Positions 1 to 8,784 of a stretch of DNA of 64,000 nt are shown piece by piece. This stretch comes from QZLE01 sp033852075 (GTDB lineage: Bacteria > Pseudomonadota > Gammaproteobacteria > QZLD01). A program made the position numbers and the translations under genes. The stretch lies in contig JAWSVC010000022.1 in the NCBI GenBank assembly GCA_033852075.1, positions 1 to 64,000 of the forward strand, written 5' to 3'. Within the stretch, counting starts at the first letter, position 1. Each line of letters starts with the position of its first letter. The notes below the pieces were generated by a model. That model was not told the DNA's origin and ran no database searches. It was given only the letters and a program-made list of their open reading frames with translations.

Positions 1-2
1 AA

Positions 3-22
3 GTGCGCCATGCCTGGCGCAC
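3..22. repeat. Perfect inverted repeat (8-bp arms, 4-base loop)
   Basis: GTGCGCCA at 3-10 and TGGCGCAC at 15-22 pair perfectly around TGCC. There is no T-run, so it is not a classical terminator by itself. It lies just beyond the terminator at 32-57 and may belong to a gene outside the window. Confidence 0.5.
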
Positions 23-31
23 AATAAACGC

Positions 32-57
32 AAAAAGAGGGCTTATGCCCTCTTTTT
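32..57 (-). terminator. Rho-independent terminator after the exbB-lpxK-kdsB-phosphatase operon
   Basis: AAAAAGAGGGC (32-42) pairs with GCCCTCTTTTT (47-57) around a 4-base loop. It has A- and T-runs on both sides, so it can work in both directions. It begins 12 bases past the phosphatase stop codon. Confidence 0.85.
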
Positions 58-68
58 TATTTAAATAA

Positions 69-539
69 CTAAAGCATACTCCTAACTTCTTGTAATACTC
101 CTTTAGATGCATCCTGAATCAAATCAAGCACGATTTCAAACCCCTTAGTTCCCCCAAAATATGGGTCAGGAACTTCTTTAATATTACTTGATGATGCATA
201 GTCCATAAAAAGCTTAAGTTTTGCCTTGCAATCAACTGGAGCCATCTCTTTAAGCGCATCAAGATTTGACATATCCATAGCTAATATCAAATCAAATTTA
301 TCAAAATCACTTATATTTACAGCCCTGGCTTGCTGTTTAGAAATATCAACACATCGATTAGCTGCTGCTGCAACAGCTCTTTTATCAGGCCCTTCGCCTG
401 CGTGATAGCCATAGGTTCCTGCCGAATCTACATATACCCGATCTGAAAGCGAGTATTCTGCCAGTATTTTCTCAAATACCCCTTGAGCTGTAGGTGATCG
501 ACAAATATTTCCCATACACACAAATAGCACATTTATCAT
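69..539 (-). CDS. Low-molecular-weight protein tyrosine phosphatase
   Basis: 156 aa, the usual family size. The P-loop CX5R signature lies at the N terminus (Cys8 to Arg14, CMGNICRS), with Cys8 as the nucleophile, and the DPYFGG motif near residue 124 carries the general-acid Asp. The enzyme hydrolyses phosphotyrosine or related phosphoesters in the cytoplasm. Bacterial relatives often act on tyrosine kinases of polysaccharide export, but no such kinase is in the window. It starts 2 bases after the kdsB stop codon and is the last gene of its operon. The exbB-exbD-lpxK-kdsB-ptp order is common in gammaproteobacteria. The physiological substrate is unknown. Confidence 0.93.
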   Translation of the reverse strand: MINVLFVCMGNICRSPTAQGVFEKILAEYSLSDRVYVDSAGTYGYHAGEGPDKRAVAAAANRCVDISKQQARAVNISDFDKFDLILAMDMSNLDALKEMAPVDCKAKLKLFMDYASSSNIKEVPDPYFGGTKGFEIVLDLIQDASKGVLQEVRSML

Positions 540-541
540 AA

Positions 542-1312
542 TTATTCCCCACCAGATGCCAGCAATACCTGCCTTACCTTTTCCAGATCTTCAGATGTAT
601 CAACCCCCATTCCAGGTAGATCAACAGCTTGATCAACATGAATCATATAACCATTACTAAGGGCTCGAAGCTGCTCTAGTGACTCATAACGTTCAAGACA
701 GGATGGCTGCAACGATGTATAAGACAAAAGAAAACCTACCCTATAGGCATATATTCCCAAATGACGAGCATAATGATTTGGCACTTCAGCATCTGATATT
801 TTCCCATCACGATCCCATGGGATAGGAGCACGACTAAAATACAGAGCCTGTCCAGAATTACTTTTCACAACTTTCACTACGTGAGGATCAGTTATTTCAT
901 TTCGTTCATGAATAGGGGTAAATAAAGTTGCAATAGCTGAATCTGGGTTAAGCGCAAGATTTTCTGCCACCTGCAATAACAATGATGTTGGAATCAAAGG
1001 TTCATCGCCTTGAAGATTTACTACAATGTCATCCTTTCCCCAACCACAATTTCGTGCAAGTTCTGCTAACCTATCAGTCCCTGATTGATGATTGGGATCA
1101 GTCATACAAACGTTGGCACCAAAACCTTCACAGGCTTCGAATATTCTAACATCATCGGTTGCAACAACTACTTCATCAGCTCCACACTGCATTGCTTTTT
1201 CATATACCCATTGAACCATAGGTTTGCCGGCTATATCTAATAAAGGTTTTCCGGGCAACCGTGTCGACTGATATCTTGCCGGTATTGCTATCTTAAATTT
1301 TTTTTCCTGCAT
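542..1312 (-). CDS. kdsB: 3-deoxy-manno-octulosonate cytidylyltransferase (CMP-Kdo synthetase)
   Basis: 256 aa, family length. The N-terminal nucleotidyltransferase motif ARYQSTRLPGKPL binds CTP, and NLQGDEP near residue 100 is the KdsB signature. The enzyme activates Kdo as CMP-Kdo for transfer to lipid A, an essential step in lipopolysaccharide inner-core synthesis in the cytoplasm. It lies 27 bases downstream of lpxK, the next function in the same pathway, and is almost certainly co-transcribed with it. Confidence 0.97.
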   Translation of the reverse strand: MQEKKFKIAIPARYQSTRLPGKPLLDIAGKPMVQWVYEKAMQCGADEVVVATDDVRIFEACEGFGANVCMTDPNHQSGTDRLAELARNCGWGKDDIVVNLQGDEPLIPTSLLLQVAENLALNPDSAIATLFTPIHERNEITDPHVVKVVKSNSGQALYFSRAPIPWDRDGKISDAEVPNHYARHLGIYAYRVGFLLSYTSLQPSCLERYESLEQLRALSNGYMIHVDQAVDLPGMGVDTSEDLEKVRQVLLASGGE

Positions 1313-1339
1313 CTTTTTTCCATTATCACGAATTTAGCA

Positions 1340-2347
1340 TTAATTGCTTTTAAAAATATTATCTACCTTATCCAAGAACCGACAATCAAAATCACTACCA
1401 AATTCGACTTTAGCCGGAACCATCCACCAATCATCTCTGGCAAACACCTTACATTTAACCGCATCTTTTTCAGTCATAACTACCGGGTAGCCATCAATAA
1501 AATCCAATGTTTGCTTAGTATATGGATAGTGGTCATCATATTCGTGACGAATTATTTCAAGCCTACACTGTTCAAGCTGTGCAAAAAAACGCTCAGGATT
1601 ACCTATACCTGCAACTGCATGCACTCTTTTAGCATCCACATATGAACACAACCTATCAAGAGCAACCCTTTCACCAGTAACCATATTAACAGCACAATCA
1701 ATCTTCAGATAAAAACTACTCCCTTTCAAAAAAGAGCTTTTACCATTAATCAATGTGAAGTCAACATCATTAATTCGTGACATAGGTTCTCTAAGCGGTC
1801 CTGCCGGCAATAAAAAGCCATTACCAATCCCCTTTTGTGCATCAAATACTATTAATTCGATATCACGGTTAAGGGCATAGTGCTGCAAACCATCATCGCT
1901 GATAATTATGTCGCACTCAGAGTTTTCCAGAATATAGTTCGCTGCTAAGTTTCTATCCGGGCAAACTACAACAGGAACCTTACAATTGTTATAAATCAAC
2001 AAAGGCTCATCCCCAACTTGTTCTGCTGATGAATTATTATCAACCAGCAGTAAAGCATCAATCCTGACTCCATAGCCACGACTAATAACAGCTGGCCTAT
2101 AACCATTTTCCTTCAAAAGATTTACCAGGTGGACAACCACCGGTGTTTTGCCGGTTCCCCCAACATAAATATTGCCAACAACAACAATTGGAATCGGATA
2201 CTTGGGGGGGGGATTTGCTAAGAATTTAGCGCGTTTTTTAGAAATTATTAAGCGATAAAGCAAAGAAACCGGCAACAATAATATTGTTAGCCAGTTTCTT
2301 GATGACCATTTTTTCAGCAGCCATTGCTTCAATGGTTTACTCCACAA
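1340..2347 (-). CDS. lpxK: Tetraacyldisaccharide 4'-kinase
   Basis: 335 aa. The Walker A motif GGTGKTP lies near residue 64, after a hydrophobic N-terminal membrane-associating segment, as usual for LpxK. The enzyme phosphorylates the 4' position of the lipid A disaccharide at the inner membrane. I keep a TTG start at 2347 because GAGGAAG lies about 9 bases upstream, inside the end of exbD, and the N terminus fits the family. A run of nine C (nine G on the plus strand, 2204-2212) encodes three prolines just before the Walker region, which is unusual for an essential gene. Confidence 0.95.
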   Translation of the reverse strand: MWSKPLKQWLLKKWSSRNWLTILLLPVSLLYRLIISKKRAKFLANPPPKYPIPIVVVGNIYVGGTGKTPVVVHLVNLLKENGYRPAVISRGYGVRIDALLLVDNNSSAEQVGDEPLLIYNNCKVPVVVCPDRNLAANYILENSECDIIISDDGLQHYALNRDIELIVFDAQKGIGNGFLLPAGPLREPMSRINDVDFTLINGKSSFLKGSSFYLKIDCAVNMVTGERVALDRLCSYVDAKRVHAVAGIGNPERFFAQLEQCRLEIIRHEYDDHYPYTKQTLDFIDGYPVVMTEKDAVKCKVFARDDWWMVPAKVEFGSDFDCRFLDKVDNIFKSN

Positions 2348-2352
2348 TCAAT

Positions 2353-2775
2353 TTATTTATCTTCCTCAGATATTGTTGTAGCGAAAGCAATTTTACTAAT
2401 ATTAAGCTGACTGGCTGCATCCATTGCCCTAACTACCGATTGATGACTAGTATCACCATCAGCTCTTATAACAAATGGCAGGTCTTCTTTACCAAGAATT
2501 GACTTTGAAATAGCATTTTTCAGACTTTCTATATCATCACCAACCACTTTGCTTTCGTTAACATAATAGTGGCCATTTTTATCAATCACTAATTCGAACG
2601 CAACCTCTTCCCTTTCAACAGGTTCGCCACTTGCCTCCGGCAAACTCAATTCAAGATCTGATTCTTTCTGAAAGGTCGTGGTTATCATAAAAAAGATCAA
2701 TAGTAGAAAAACCACGTCGATCAAAGGGGTCATATTCAGATCCGGATCTTCCTTGCGGCTTTGACGTAGTCTCAC
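2353..2775 (-). CDS. exbD: Biopolymer transport protein ExbD/TolR family
   Basis: 140 aa with a short cytoplasmic N terminus, one transmembrane helix (about residues 15-37) containing the conserved proton-pathway Asp20 in MTPLIDVVFLLL, and a periplasmic domain. With ExbB it uses the proton motive force to drive an outer-membrane process. The start codon is GTG and overlaps the exbB stop as GTGA, so translation is coupled. No tonB lies nearby. In this lpxK-linked position the pair is often annotated only as ExbB/TolQ-like and ExbD/TolR-like. Confidence 0.92.
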   Translation of the reverse strand: MRLRQSRKEDPDLNMTPLIDVVFLLLIFFMITTTFQKESDLELSLPEASGEPVEREEVAFELVIDKNGHYYVNESKVVGDDIESLKNAISKSILGKEDLPFVIRADGDTSHQSVVRAMDAASQLNISKIAFATTISEEDK

Positions 2776-3413
2776 TGTCCTGGTCCTTCTTCAAAATCCT
2801 TATCTTTTACTCTTTGGCCATGGATAACTTCTATTAGTTTTACAGCTTCCTGTTCCATGTAAACAACTAAGCCATCCACTTTACCGCGAAGATATCTAAA
2901 TGCGATCAGTGATGGAATCGCTACTGTCATACCTGCAGCAGTTGTAATCAGAGCCTCAGAAATACCACTGGCAAGACTTCCTGCATTACCTACACCTACA
3001 GTTGAAATAGCAGTAAATACCTTAATCATACCTATTACAGTACCAAGTAGACCAAGAAGAGGGGAAATGGCAGCAATAGTTCCAAGAGTTGTAAGAAATC
3101 TTTCCAGCTTATAAGCCTCGTGACGACCAACATCTTCGATGGATTCTTTCATCACTTCTCGCGAACCATGAATATTTGAAAGACCTGCTGCCAGCATTCT
3201 ACCAAGCGCTGAACTTTCTTTAAGAGTTCTTAGATCAGATGAGGTCATCTGCTTATTTTTAACCTTGTACCAAACCTGTGCTACAAGATTTTTGGGGATA
3301 ATCCTTTTACGCTGCAAACTCCACAGTCTTTCACACACAATCGCCATTGCAAGTATTGAACATGCAATGATAGGAATCATTAACCAACCACCGGATCTTA
3401 TTAACTCAAACAC
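2772..3413 (-). CDS. exbB: MotA/TolQ/ExbB proton channel family protein
   Basis: 213 aa with three transmembrane segments: one near the N terminus (residues 10-27) and two in the conserved MotA/TolQ/ExbB domain (about 108-185, with a LGLLGTVIGMI-type stretch and the AGMTVAIPSLIAF helix). It forms the pentameric inner-membrane channel that surrounds ExbD. It is the first gene of the operon exbB-exbD-lpxK-kdsB-phosphatase. The transported system is not shown by the sequence. Confidence 0.93.
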   Translation of the reverse strand: MFELIRSGGWLMIPIIACSILAMAIVCERLWSLQRKRIIPKNLVAQVWYKVKNKQMTSSDLRTLKESSALGRMLAAGLSNIHGSREVMKESIEDVGRHEAYKLERFLTTLGTIAAISPLLGLLGTVIGMIKVFTAISTVGVGNAGSLASGISEALITTAAGMTVAIPSLIAFRYLRGKVDGLVVYMEQEAVKLIEVIHGQRVKDKDFEEGPGQ

Positions 3414-3545
3414 CCTTCTGCTTCCTTTTCTTTATCTTTGTTGTTAATCCATTGCCATACAACAGATGTATGACTAACTGTTACGTAGCATAAACAGTTA
3501 ATGTGAGTATAGCATTACGAGAGCGAAACAAAAAAGTTTTTATAC

Positions 3546-3568
3546 GTTCCCAGACATAGTCCGGGAAC
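3546..3568 (-). terminator. Possible weak terminator or hairpin downstream of purF
   Basis: GTTCCC (3546-3551) pairs with GGGAAC (3563-3568) just after the purF stop, with partial pairing inside. On the minus strand the nearest T-rich tract is a few bases further on, so the terminator reading is uncertain. Confidence 0.4.
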
Positions 3569-3586
3569 AAGAAATTGAACGATTTA

Positions 3587-5098
3587 TTATTTATTATGTA
3601 GATCTACTTGTTTTACGTCACCACTACCTGCTTTTTGTTTAACAGAGTCTGCTCGTAATTGTTCCTGATAATTTAACAAACTTTCATCAACATCACCGGT
3701 AACGTATTGTCCACAAAAACAAGAAGAGTCAAATCTCTCAATATTAGTCTTGCCGTCTCTAATTACCGCCTTTTCCAAATCTTCCAGATCCTGGTAGATC
3801 ATTTTATCCGCACCTAACTCTTCAGCAATTTGATCTACGGTACGATTATGAGCAATCAACTCGCTTGCTACCGGCATATCAATCCCGTATACATTTGGAT
3901 ATTTAACTGGCGGAGCTGCAGAAGCAAAATAAACTTTTCTAGCTCCTGATTCTCTTGCCATCTCGATAATCTGCTCTGACGTTGTTCCTCTAACAATTGA
4001 GTCATCAACAAGAAGTACATTCTTTTTATTAAATTCAAGAGGAATAGCATTAAGCTTTTGACGTACCGATTTTTTACGAATCTTTTGACCAGGCATAATA
4101 AAGGTTCTACCGATATAGCGGTTTTTCATAAACCCTTCACGATATTTTACCCCCAGGGAATTTGCCAGCTGCAACGCCACTGTACGACTTGTATCAGGAA
4201 TAGGAATAACTACATCTATATCATGATCCGGCCATTCGCGCTGAATCTTCTTCGCTAACATTTCCCCCATTCTAAGACGAGATTTATAAACAGAAATCCC
4301 ATCAATCATAGAATCAGGGCGAGCAAAATATACAAACTCAAATATACAAGGAGATCTTTGAGTATTTGCTGCACAAACAGAGGTCACAATCTCTCCCGCT
4401 TCACTAATATAAATTGCTTCACCCGGCTCAATATCTCTGACAAATTCAAACCCAAGAGAGGTTACCGCTACACTTTCAGATGCAACTACATATTCTGTAC
4501 CATTTGGAGTTTGGCGTTTACCGTAGCAAATTGGTCTGATTCCGTTAGGATCTCTGAAAGCTACGATACCATAACCGTTAATCAAAGAAATGGCTGCGTA
4601 AGCACCGCGACAGCGACGATAAACACCAGCTACAGCCTCAAATATCTCTGTTTCACTAATCTTCAGTTTACCCTGACGAGCTAATTCATGAGCAAAAACA
4701 TTTAAGAGAATTTCAGAATCTGATCCTGTATTAATGTGCCTTAGGTCTTCTAAAAACAAATCCTTTTTAAGAGCTTCTGCATTGGTTAGATTACCATTAT
4801 GAGCAAGAGATATACCATATGGAGAATTCACATAGAATGGCTGTGCTTCAGCAGAACTTGAAGAGCCAGCGGTAGGATAACGAACATGGCCGATACCAAT
4901 ATTTCCCTCCAAAGCCAGCATATGTTCGGTATCAAACACATCTTTAACCAACCCATTGCCTTTTCTAAGGTGAACCGCACCTCCTCCGAAGGTTACGATC
5001 CCTGCAGCATCTTGGCCTCTGTGCTGCAACACAGTTAATCCATCGTATAAATCCTGATTAACAGGCCCTTGAGCAACTATTCCGATAATACCGCACAT
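3587..5098 (-). CDS. purF: Amidophosphoribosyltransferase
   Basis: 503 aa, full length. MCGIIGIV at the N terminus places the catalytic Cys2 of a class II glutamine amidotransferase right after the initiator Met. The PRPP-binding motif VLLVDDSIVRGTTSEQI is in the C-terminal phosphoribosyltransferase domain. The enzyme makes 5-phosphoribosylamine from PRPP and glutamine, the first committed step of purine synthesis. It lies 173 bases after cvpA, the usual neighbour. The gap carries a TATAAT-like sequence, so purF may also have its own promoter. Confidence 0.97.
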   Translation of the reverse strand: MCGIIGIVAQGPVNQDLYDGLTVLQHRGQDAAGIVTFGGGAVHLRKGNGLVKDVFDTEHMLALEGNIGIGHVRYPTAGSSSSAEAQPFYVNSPYGISLAHNGNLTNAEALKKDLFLEDLRHINTGSDSEILLNVFAHELARQGKLKISETEIFEAVAGVYRRCRGAYAAISLINGYGIVAFRDPNGIRPICYGKRQTPNGTEYVVASESVAVTSLGFEFVRDIEPGEAIYISEAGEIVTSVCAANTQRSPCIFEFVYFARPDSMIDGISVYKSRLRMGEMLAKKIQREWPDHDIDVVIPIPDTSRTVALQLANSLGVKYREGFMKNRYIGRTFIMPGQKIRKKSVRQKLNAIPLEFNKKNVLLVDDSIVRGTTSEQIIEMARESGARKVYFASAAPPVKYPNVYGIDMPVASELIAHNRTVDQIAEELGADKMIYQDLEDLEKAVIRDGKTNIERFDSSCFCGQYVTGDVDESLLNYQEQLRADSVKQKAGSGDVKQVDLHNK

Positions 5099-5222
5099 TC
5101 TATGATGTCTCCTGGAACACTGTTTGTGGTCTCATGATGACTTACTAGACCAAAAAAATACTACCGACAAATTCACGACTATTTCTTTTTCGATGTATAG
5201 CCAGGAATTTTCCGAGCTGGCG

Positions 5223-5251
5223 ATTATATAATTTTCCTTAAGTAAAATCTA
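5223..5251 (-). promoter_or_regulatory. Possible purF promoter
   Basis: On the minus strand a TATAAT hexamer (5228-5223) is preceded at 17 bases by TAGATT (5251-5246), a poor -35 match. It lies about 125 bases before the purF start, in the cvpA-purF gap. Confidence 0.3.
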
Positions 5252-5271
5252 AGTGATTTTTCTATACCAAG

Positions 5272-5766
5272 CTACTTCTTAAACTGTAAATATTGTGAAA
5301 CGTCATCTGGTAACATCTTACGCACCTGTTCTACAGCAGGTTCAACTTGCTTAATCAGTATTGATTGACTCCACACTTCTGACTGCGGCAAGGTTGTGTA
5401 TCCAGCTAGAATGATTAGGGCAGAAACAATTACTACTCCCCGAGTAAGCCCAAACACTATACCTATCATCCTATCAGTTCCGGTTAGCCCGGTTTTCTTG
5501 ACTAATTGACCAATAATGAAATTAATAATAGCGCCAATGATAAGCGTAACAACAAATAATATCACGTATGCAGCAACTCGCTGAATCATTGGATCACTAA
5601 TCCATTGTGCCAAAACTCCGGAAAGCTGAACCGAAAAGGTTATAGCAACCCAAAATGCTGCTATCCATACAACCAATGACATCGCTTCTTTTACAAAACC
5701 ACGAATCACACTTATTAAAACCGAAACCCCAAGTATTACCAAAATAGTTATATCAATCCAAACCAT
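5272..5766 (-). CDS. cvpA: CvpA family membrane protein
   Basis: 164 aa with four predicted membrane helices (roughly residues 5-20, 26-45, 63-88 and 103-123), the CvpA layout. CvpA was named for colicin V production. Its biochemical role is not established, although envelope stress phenotypes are reported for the family. The gene lies between the SPOR-domain gene and purF, the conserved gammaproteobacterial location. Confidence 0.9.
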   Translation of the reverse strand: MVWIDITILVILGVSVLISVIRGFVKEAMSLVVWIAAFWVAITFSVQLSGVLAQWISDPMIQRVAAYVILFVVTLIIGAIINFIIGQLVKKTGLTGTDRMIGIVFGLTRGVVIVSALIILAGYTTLPQSEVWSQSILIKQVEPAVEQVRKMLPDDVSQYLQFKK

Positions 5767-5789
5767 AATTTTTCCTTTGTAATATGGAG

Positions 5790-6452
5790 TTAATTTCCAT
5801 GCTTATAGATCCTACCTGAAAGTTTTTCTTGTTCTTTCAGTTTCTTCTGTGCACTTTCAATTTTGGACTTATCCAGCTCAGGTCCAACCCTTACCCGATA
5901 CATTTTTCCCGCATCTGTCTCTATTGACTCTACGAATGTTCTGTAACCTTTACTTCGTAGCTTATCACGCAAAGCTAGTGCATTCCTAGAATTTGAAAAG
6001 CTTCCAACTTGAACCACCCAGGCTAATTCTACGATATTCTTTTTTGATTCTGTTAATAAAACCGGTTTTTCTTGTTTCTTAACAACATCTGGTTGAGGTT
6101 TTTTATCAGTTTTCGCCTTCTCTTTTGCATTTGATGCTACAGAGGCAGAAGTTGCCGCCTTTGATGCTACAGAGGCAGAAGTTGCCGCCTTGGTGATTTT
6201 ACTAGGCATAGATCTAGACGTAGGCTCTTCTTCAGAAATAACTGGTCTACGTCCAGACGGTTCAGGAATAGTAGCGATAATTTTTTCTGCGCTTTGATCA
6301 GGCCTCTTTTGACCAACCACTTCAAATGGCTTTGGAGGAATTTCAACCGGAACTTCAACAACACGATTTTCAACTGGACCACGCAGTAGCATAGGTACGA
6401 AAATCACAATTAGTGAGATTAATACTGCCGCTCCAATTAACCTTTGTTTCAA
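5790..6452 (-). CDS. SPOR-domain protein (DedD-like)
   Basis: 220 aa: a short cytoplasmic N terminus, one membrane helix (about residues 5-24), a low-complexity Lys/Ala/Ser/Pro linker, and a C-terminal SPOR domain (from about residue 143, beginning WVVQVGSF). SPOR domains bind denuded septal peptidoglycan, so a role in cell division like that of DedD is likely. The position between folC and cvpA matches dedD in enterobacteria. The linker contains an exact 30-bp tandem duplication (6131-6160 and 6161-6190) giving two copies of a KAATSASVAS unit. Confidence 0.88.
   Translation of the reverse strand: MKQRLIGAAVLISLIVIFVPMLLRGPVENRVVEVPVEIPPKPFEVVGQKRPDQSAEKIIATIPEPSGRRPVISEEEPTSRSMPSKITKAATSASVASKAATSASVASNAKEKAKTDKKPQPDVVKKQEKPVLLTESKKNIVELAWVVQVGSFSNSRNALALRDKLRSKGYRTFVESIETDAGKMYRVRVGPELDKSKIESAQKKLKEQEKLSGRIYKHGN
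6131..6190 (-). repeat. Exact 30-bp tandem duplication inside the SPOR gene
   Basis: The bases at 6131-6160 are repeated identically at 6161-6190. The unit is a multiple of three, so it adds ten residues to the linker without breaking the frame. Confidence 0.95.
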
Positions 6453-6515
6453 TTTTATCTCCCGTTGCTAATAACTTTTATAGATTTTTAAATTAAAAAC
6501 TGCAATCCAGCAAGA

Positions 6516-7805
6516 TTATCCTAATTTAGTAAATGCCTCAACCATACGAAACGAGCCAAAAAGAATAACTCGATCACCACATTCAATCTCTTTAATAAGT
6601 TGAGGGTATAACTCATCAAAGTTAGAAAATACCACCACTTTCTTATCTTGACTAACGATGTTTCTTACACGAAAAAAAAGCTCTTCCTTTATGAAAGTAT
6701 CATGATCAGGAAGTTCCGTTAAAAACCAACTATCAATTACGGAATCCATTACTTTAATAATTGGCTCAAGCTCTTTCCGTTTTAATAATCCAAAAACCGC
6801 ATGAGTTTTACCGTGATTCGGTTCTTGGGCAAGGTATTCCTGTAACCTTTGCACTCCATCAACATTATGGGAAACATCAACTATCCAGTTAACGCCATCT
6901 TTCTGAATTGCCTCTACCCGGCCTGGCAAATAGTAACACTCCAATCCCTTATTAATTGATTCACTGGAAATATCAATACCAAGTTCATTCTGCAAAATGG
7001 CCAATACCATTAATACCGTAGCAGCATTCTGATATTGATGTTCACCTTTCATCGCAGGATTAGAAAGCTTTTCTAAATTGCCAAATCCAAGATTATTGTT
7101 CCATTCCCAATCTTTATCATTTTTGATGTAATCAAAATGTTTACCTATCTTGAGTATTTTTGCACCAACCGCTTGCGCTGTTTCCTCTATTGACTGAATA
7201 TTCCTTCTTTCACCAGATACCGCATATTTATTTGCGCGCATAACACCGCATTTTTCACGGGCAATATCTTCCAGAGTATTGCCAAGCCAATCCATATGGT
7301 CCATTCCGATTGAGGTAATCATGGCAATATCCGAATCAATTATATTAACTGCATCAAGTCTGCCACCGAGTCCAACTTCAAGCAAAACAATATCCGGTCT
7401 TTGATTATTAAAAATTTCAAGTGCTGCCAGAGTTCCAAACTCAAAATAGCTCAATGATGTATCCTTGCGACATTGATCTATACGTTCAAATGCATCACAA
7501 ATCAATTGATCATCTACAGGTTCACCATTTAATTTTATACGTTCGTTATATATGTTCAGGTGTGGCGAAGTATAACTACCAACAGTTAAACCTTGTGCAA
7601 TACAAATCTCTTCAATCAAACGCAGCGATGAACCTTTACCGTTGGTTCCGGCAATTGTGATTACAATAGATGATAATTTGGATGGAATACCAAGAGTAGC
7701 ACGAACACTATCAACTCGTTGCAAACCGAGGTCGATCTCTGTGGGATGTAAGGTTTCTTGCCAAGCCAGCCATTCAGCTAAAGTATTAAAACGTTTATTT
7801 ATCAT
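6516..7805 (-). CDS. folC: Bifunctional dihydrofolate synthase / folylpolyglutamate synthase
   Basis: 429 aa, family length. The ATP-binding loop ITIAGTNGKGSS lies near residue 50, with the Mur-ligase-like central motifs VGLGGRLDAVNI and DHMDWLG and a C-terminal domain. The enzyme adds glutamate to dihydropteroate and then to folates in the cytoplasm. It sits between accD and the SPOR gene as in many gammaproteobacteria. The 53-base gap to accD contains a copy of a dispersed repeat. Confidence 0.96.
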   Translation of the reverse strand: MINKRFNTLAEWLAWQETLHPTEIDLGLQRVDSVRATLGIPSKLSSIVITIAGTNGKGSSLRLIEEICIAQGLTVGSYTSPHLNIYNERIKLNGEPVDDQLICDAFERIDQCRKDTSLSYFEFGTLAALEIFNNQRPDIVLLEVGLGGRLDAVNIIDSDIAMITSIGMDHMDWLGNTLEDIAREKCGVMRANKYAVSGERRNIQSIEETAQAVGAKILKIGKHFDYIKNDKDWEWNNNLGFGNLEKLSNPAMKGEHQYQNAATVLMVLAILQNELGIDISSESINKGLECYYLPGRVEAIQKDGVNWIVDVSHNVDGVQRLQEYLAQEPNHGKTHAVFGLLKRKELEPIIKVMDSVIDSWFLTELPDHDTFIKEELFFRVRNIVSQDKKVVVFSNFDELYPQLIKEIECGDRVILFGSFRMVEAFTKLG

Positions 7806-7821
7806 ACGAATCTTTGAAGAA

Positions 7822-7844
7822 CAGTGCGCCTACGCTGGTATGAC
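7822..7844. repeat. Dispersed intergenic repeat, short copy
   Basis: CAGTGCGCCTACGCTGGTAT followed by GAC, between folC and accD, matches the right arm of the inverted-repeat element at 20484-20687 with only two differences over this stretch. It is a solitary arm. Confidence 0.6.
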
Positions 7845-7858
7845 ATACATTTTTTGGG

Positions 7859-8743
7859 TTAGACTGCTGACGGCAGCTGCTTTACATCTGGCGATGGTTT
7901 ATTTTGTAACATCGACACGATCTGAGCTACCGTATCACGCATTTCCCGCCTGTCGACAATCATATCCACCGTACCATGATCTAATAAAAACTCACTACGC
8001 TGAAACCCTTCCGGAAGCTTTTGACGCACTGTCTGCTCAATCACACGAGGCCCTGCAAAGCCTATAAGGGCATTTGGTTCCGCAATATTAATATCTCCAA
8101 GCATCGCCAAACTTGCAGATACTCCACCTGTGGTAGGATTAGTTAATACCGAGATAAATGGAATTCCATTTTGAGCTAGCTTTGCCAATGCTGCGCTTGT
8201 CTTTGCCATCTGCATTAGGGAAAAAAGAGCCTCTTGCATACGAGCTCCTCCACTTGTAGAGAAACAAATAAAAGGCACCTTCTGGCTTATAGCAACATTA
8301 ACAGCACGTACAAAACGCTCACCAACAGCACTACCCATAGAGCCTGCCATAAAATTAAAATCAAATGCAGCAGCTACTACAGAAACACCATTGACCTTAC
8401 CACTCATAGCAACCAAGGCATCTTTCTCGCCAGTTGCCTTTTGCGCTTGACTAAGTCTGTCTTTGTATTTTTTCAGATCTTTGAACTTAAGGGCATCTTG
8501 TGGCTGCACTTCTGCACCAATCTCTGTTTCGCTCCCCTGATCAAGAAAAAGAATCAGACGCTGACGAGCACCTACCTTCATATGATTATCGCATTTTGGA
8601 CATACCCAGGAGCTCTTCTCAAGTTCGGGTTTATATAAAATAGCCGAGCATGCATCGCACTTACCCCACAGCCCTTCTGGTATATTCTTCTTTGCAGTTC
8701 CTTCTATTCGAATACTGGATGTAATCTTTTGCAACCAACTCAT
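7859..8743 (-). CDS. accD: Acetyl-CoA carboxylase carboxyltransferase, beta subunit
   Basis: 294 aa. An N-terminal four-cysteine zinc ribbon (CDAC near residue 29 and CPKC near residue 48) precedes the crotonase-fold carboxyltransferase domain with FSTSGGARMQE and the GGVSAS oxyanion motif. With AccA it transfers the carboxyl group from biotin to acetyl-CoA, giving malonyl-CoA for fatty acid synthesis. The trpA-accD-folC order is conserved. accA is not in the window. Confidence 0.97.
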   Translation of the reverse strand: MSWLQKITSSIRIEGTAKKNIPEGLWGKCDACSAILYKPELEKSSWVCPKCDNHMKVGARQRLILFLDQGSETEIGAEVQPQDALKFKDLKKYKDRLSQAQKATGEKDALVAMSGKVNGVSVVAAAFDFNFMAGSMGSAVGERFVRAVNVAISQKVPFICFSTSGGARMQEALFSLMQMAKTSAALAKLAQNGIPFISVLTNPTTGGVSASLAMLGDINIAEPNALIGFAGPRVIEQTVRQKLPEGFQRSEFLLDHGTVDMIVDRREMRDTVAQIVSMLQNKPSPDVKQLPSAV

Positions 8744-8784
8744 CTGTATATCCTATAACTTTAAATCTTTAACCAATGATCTTA

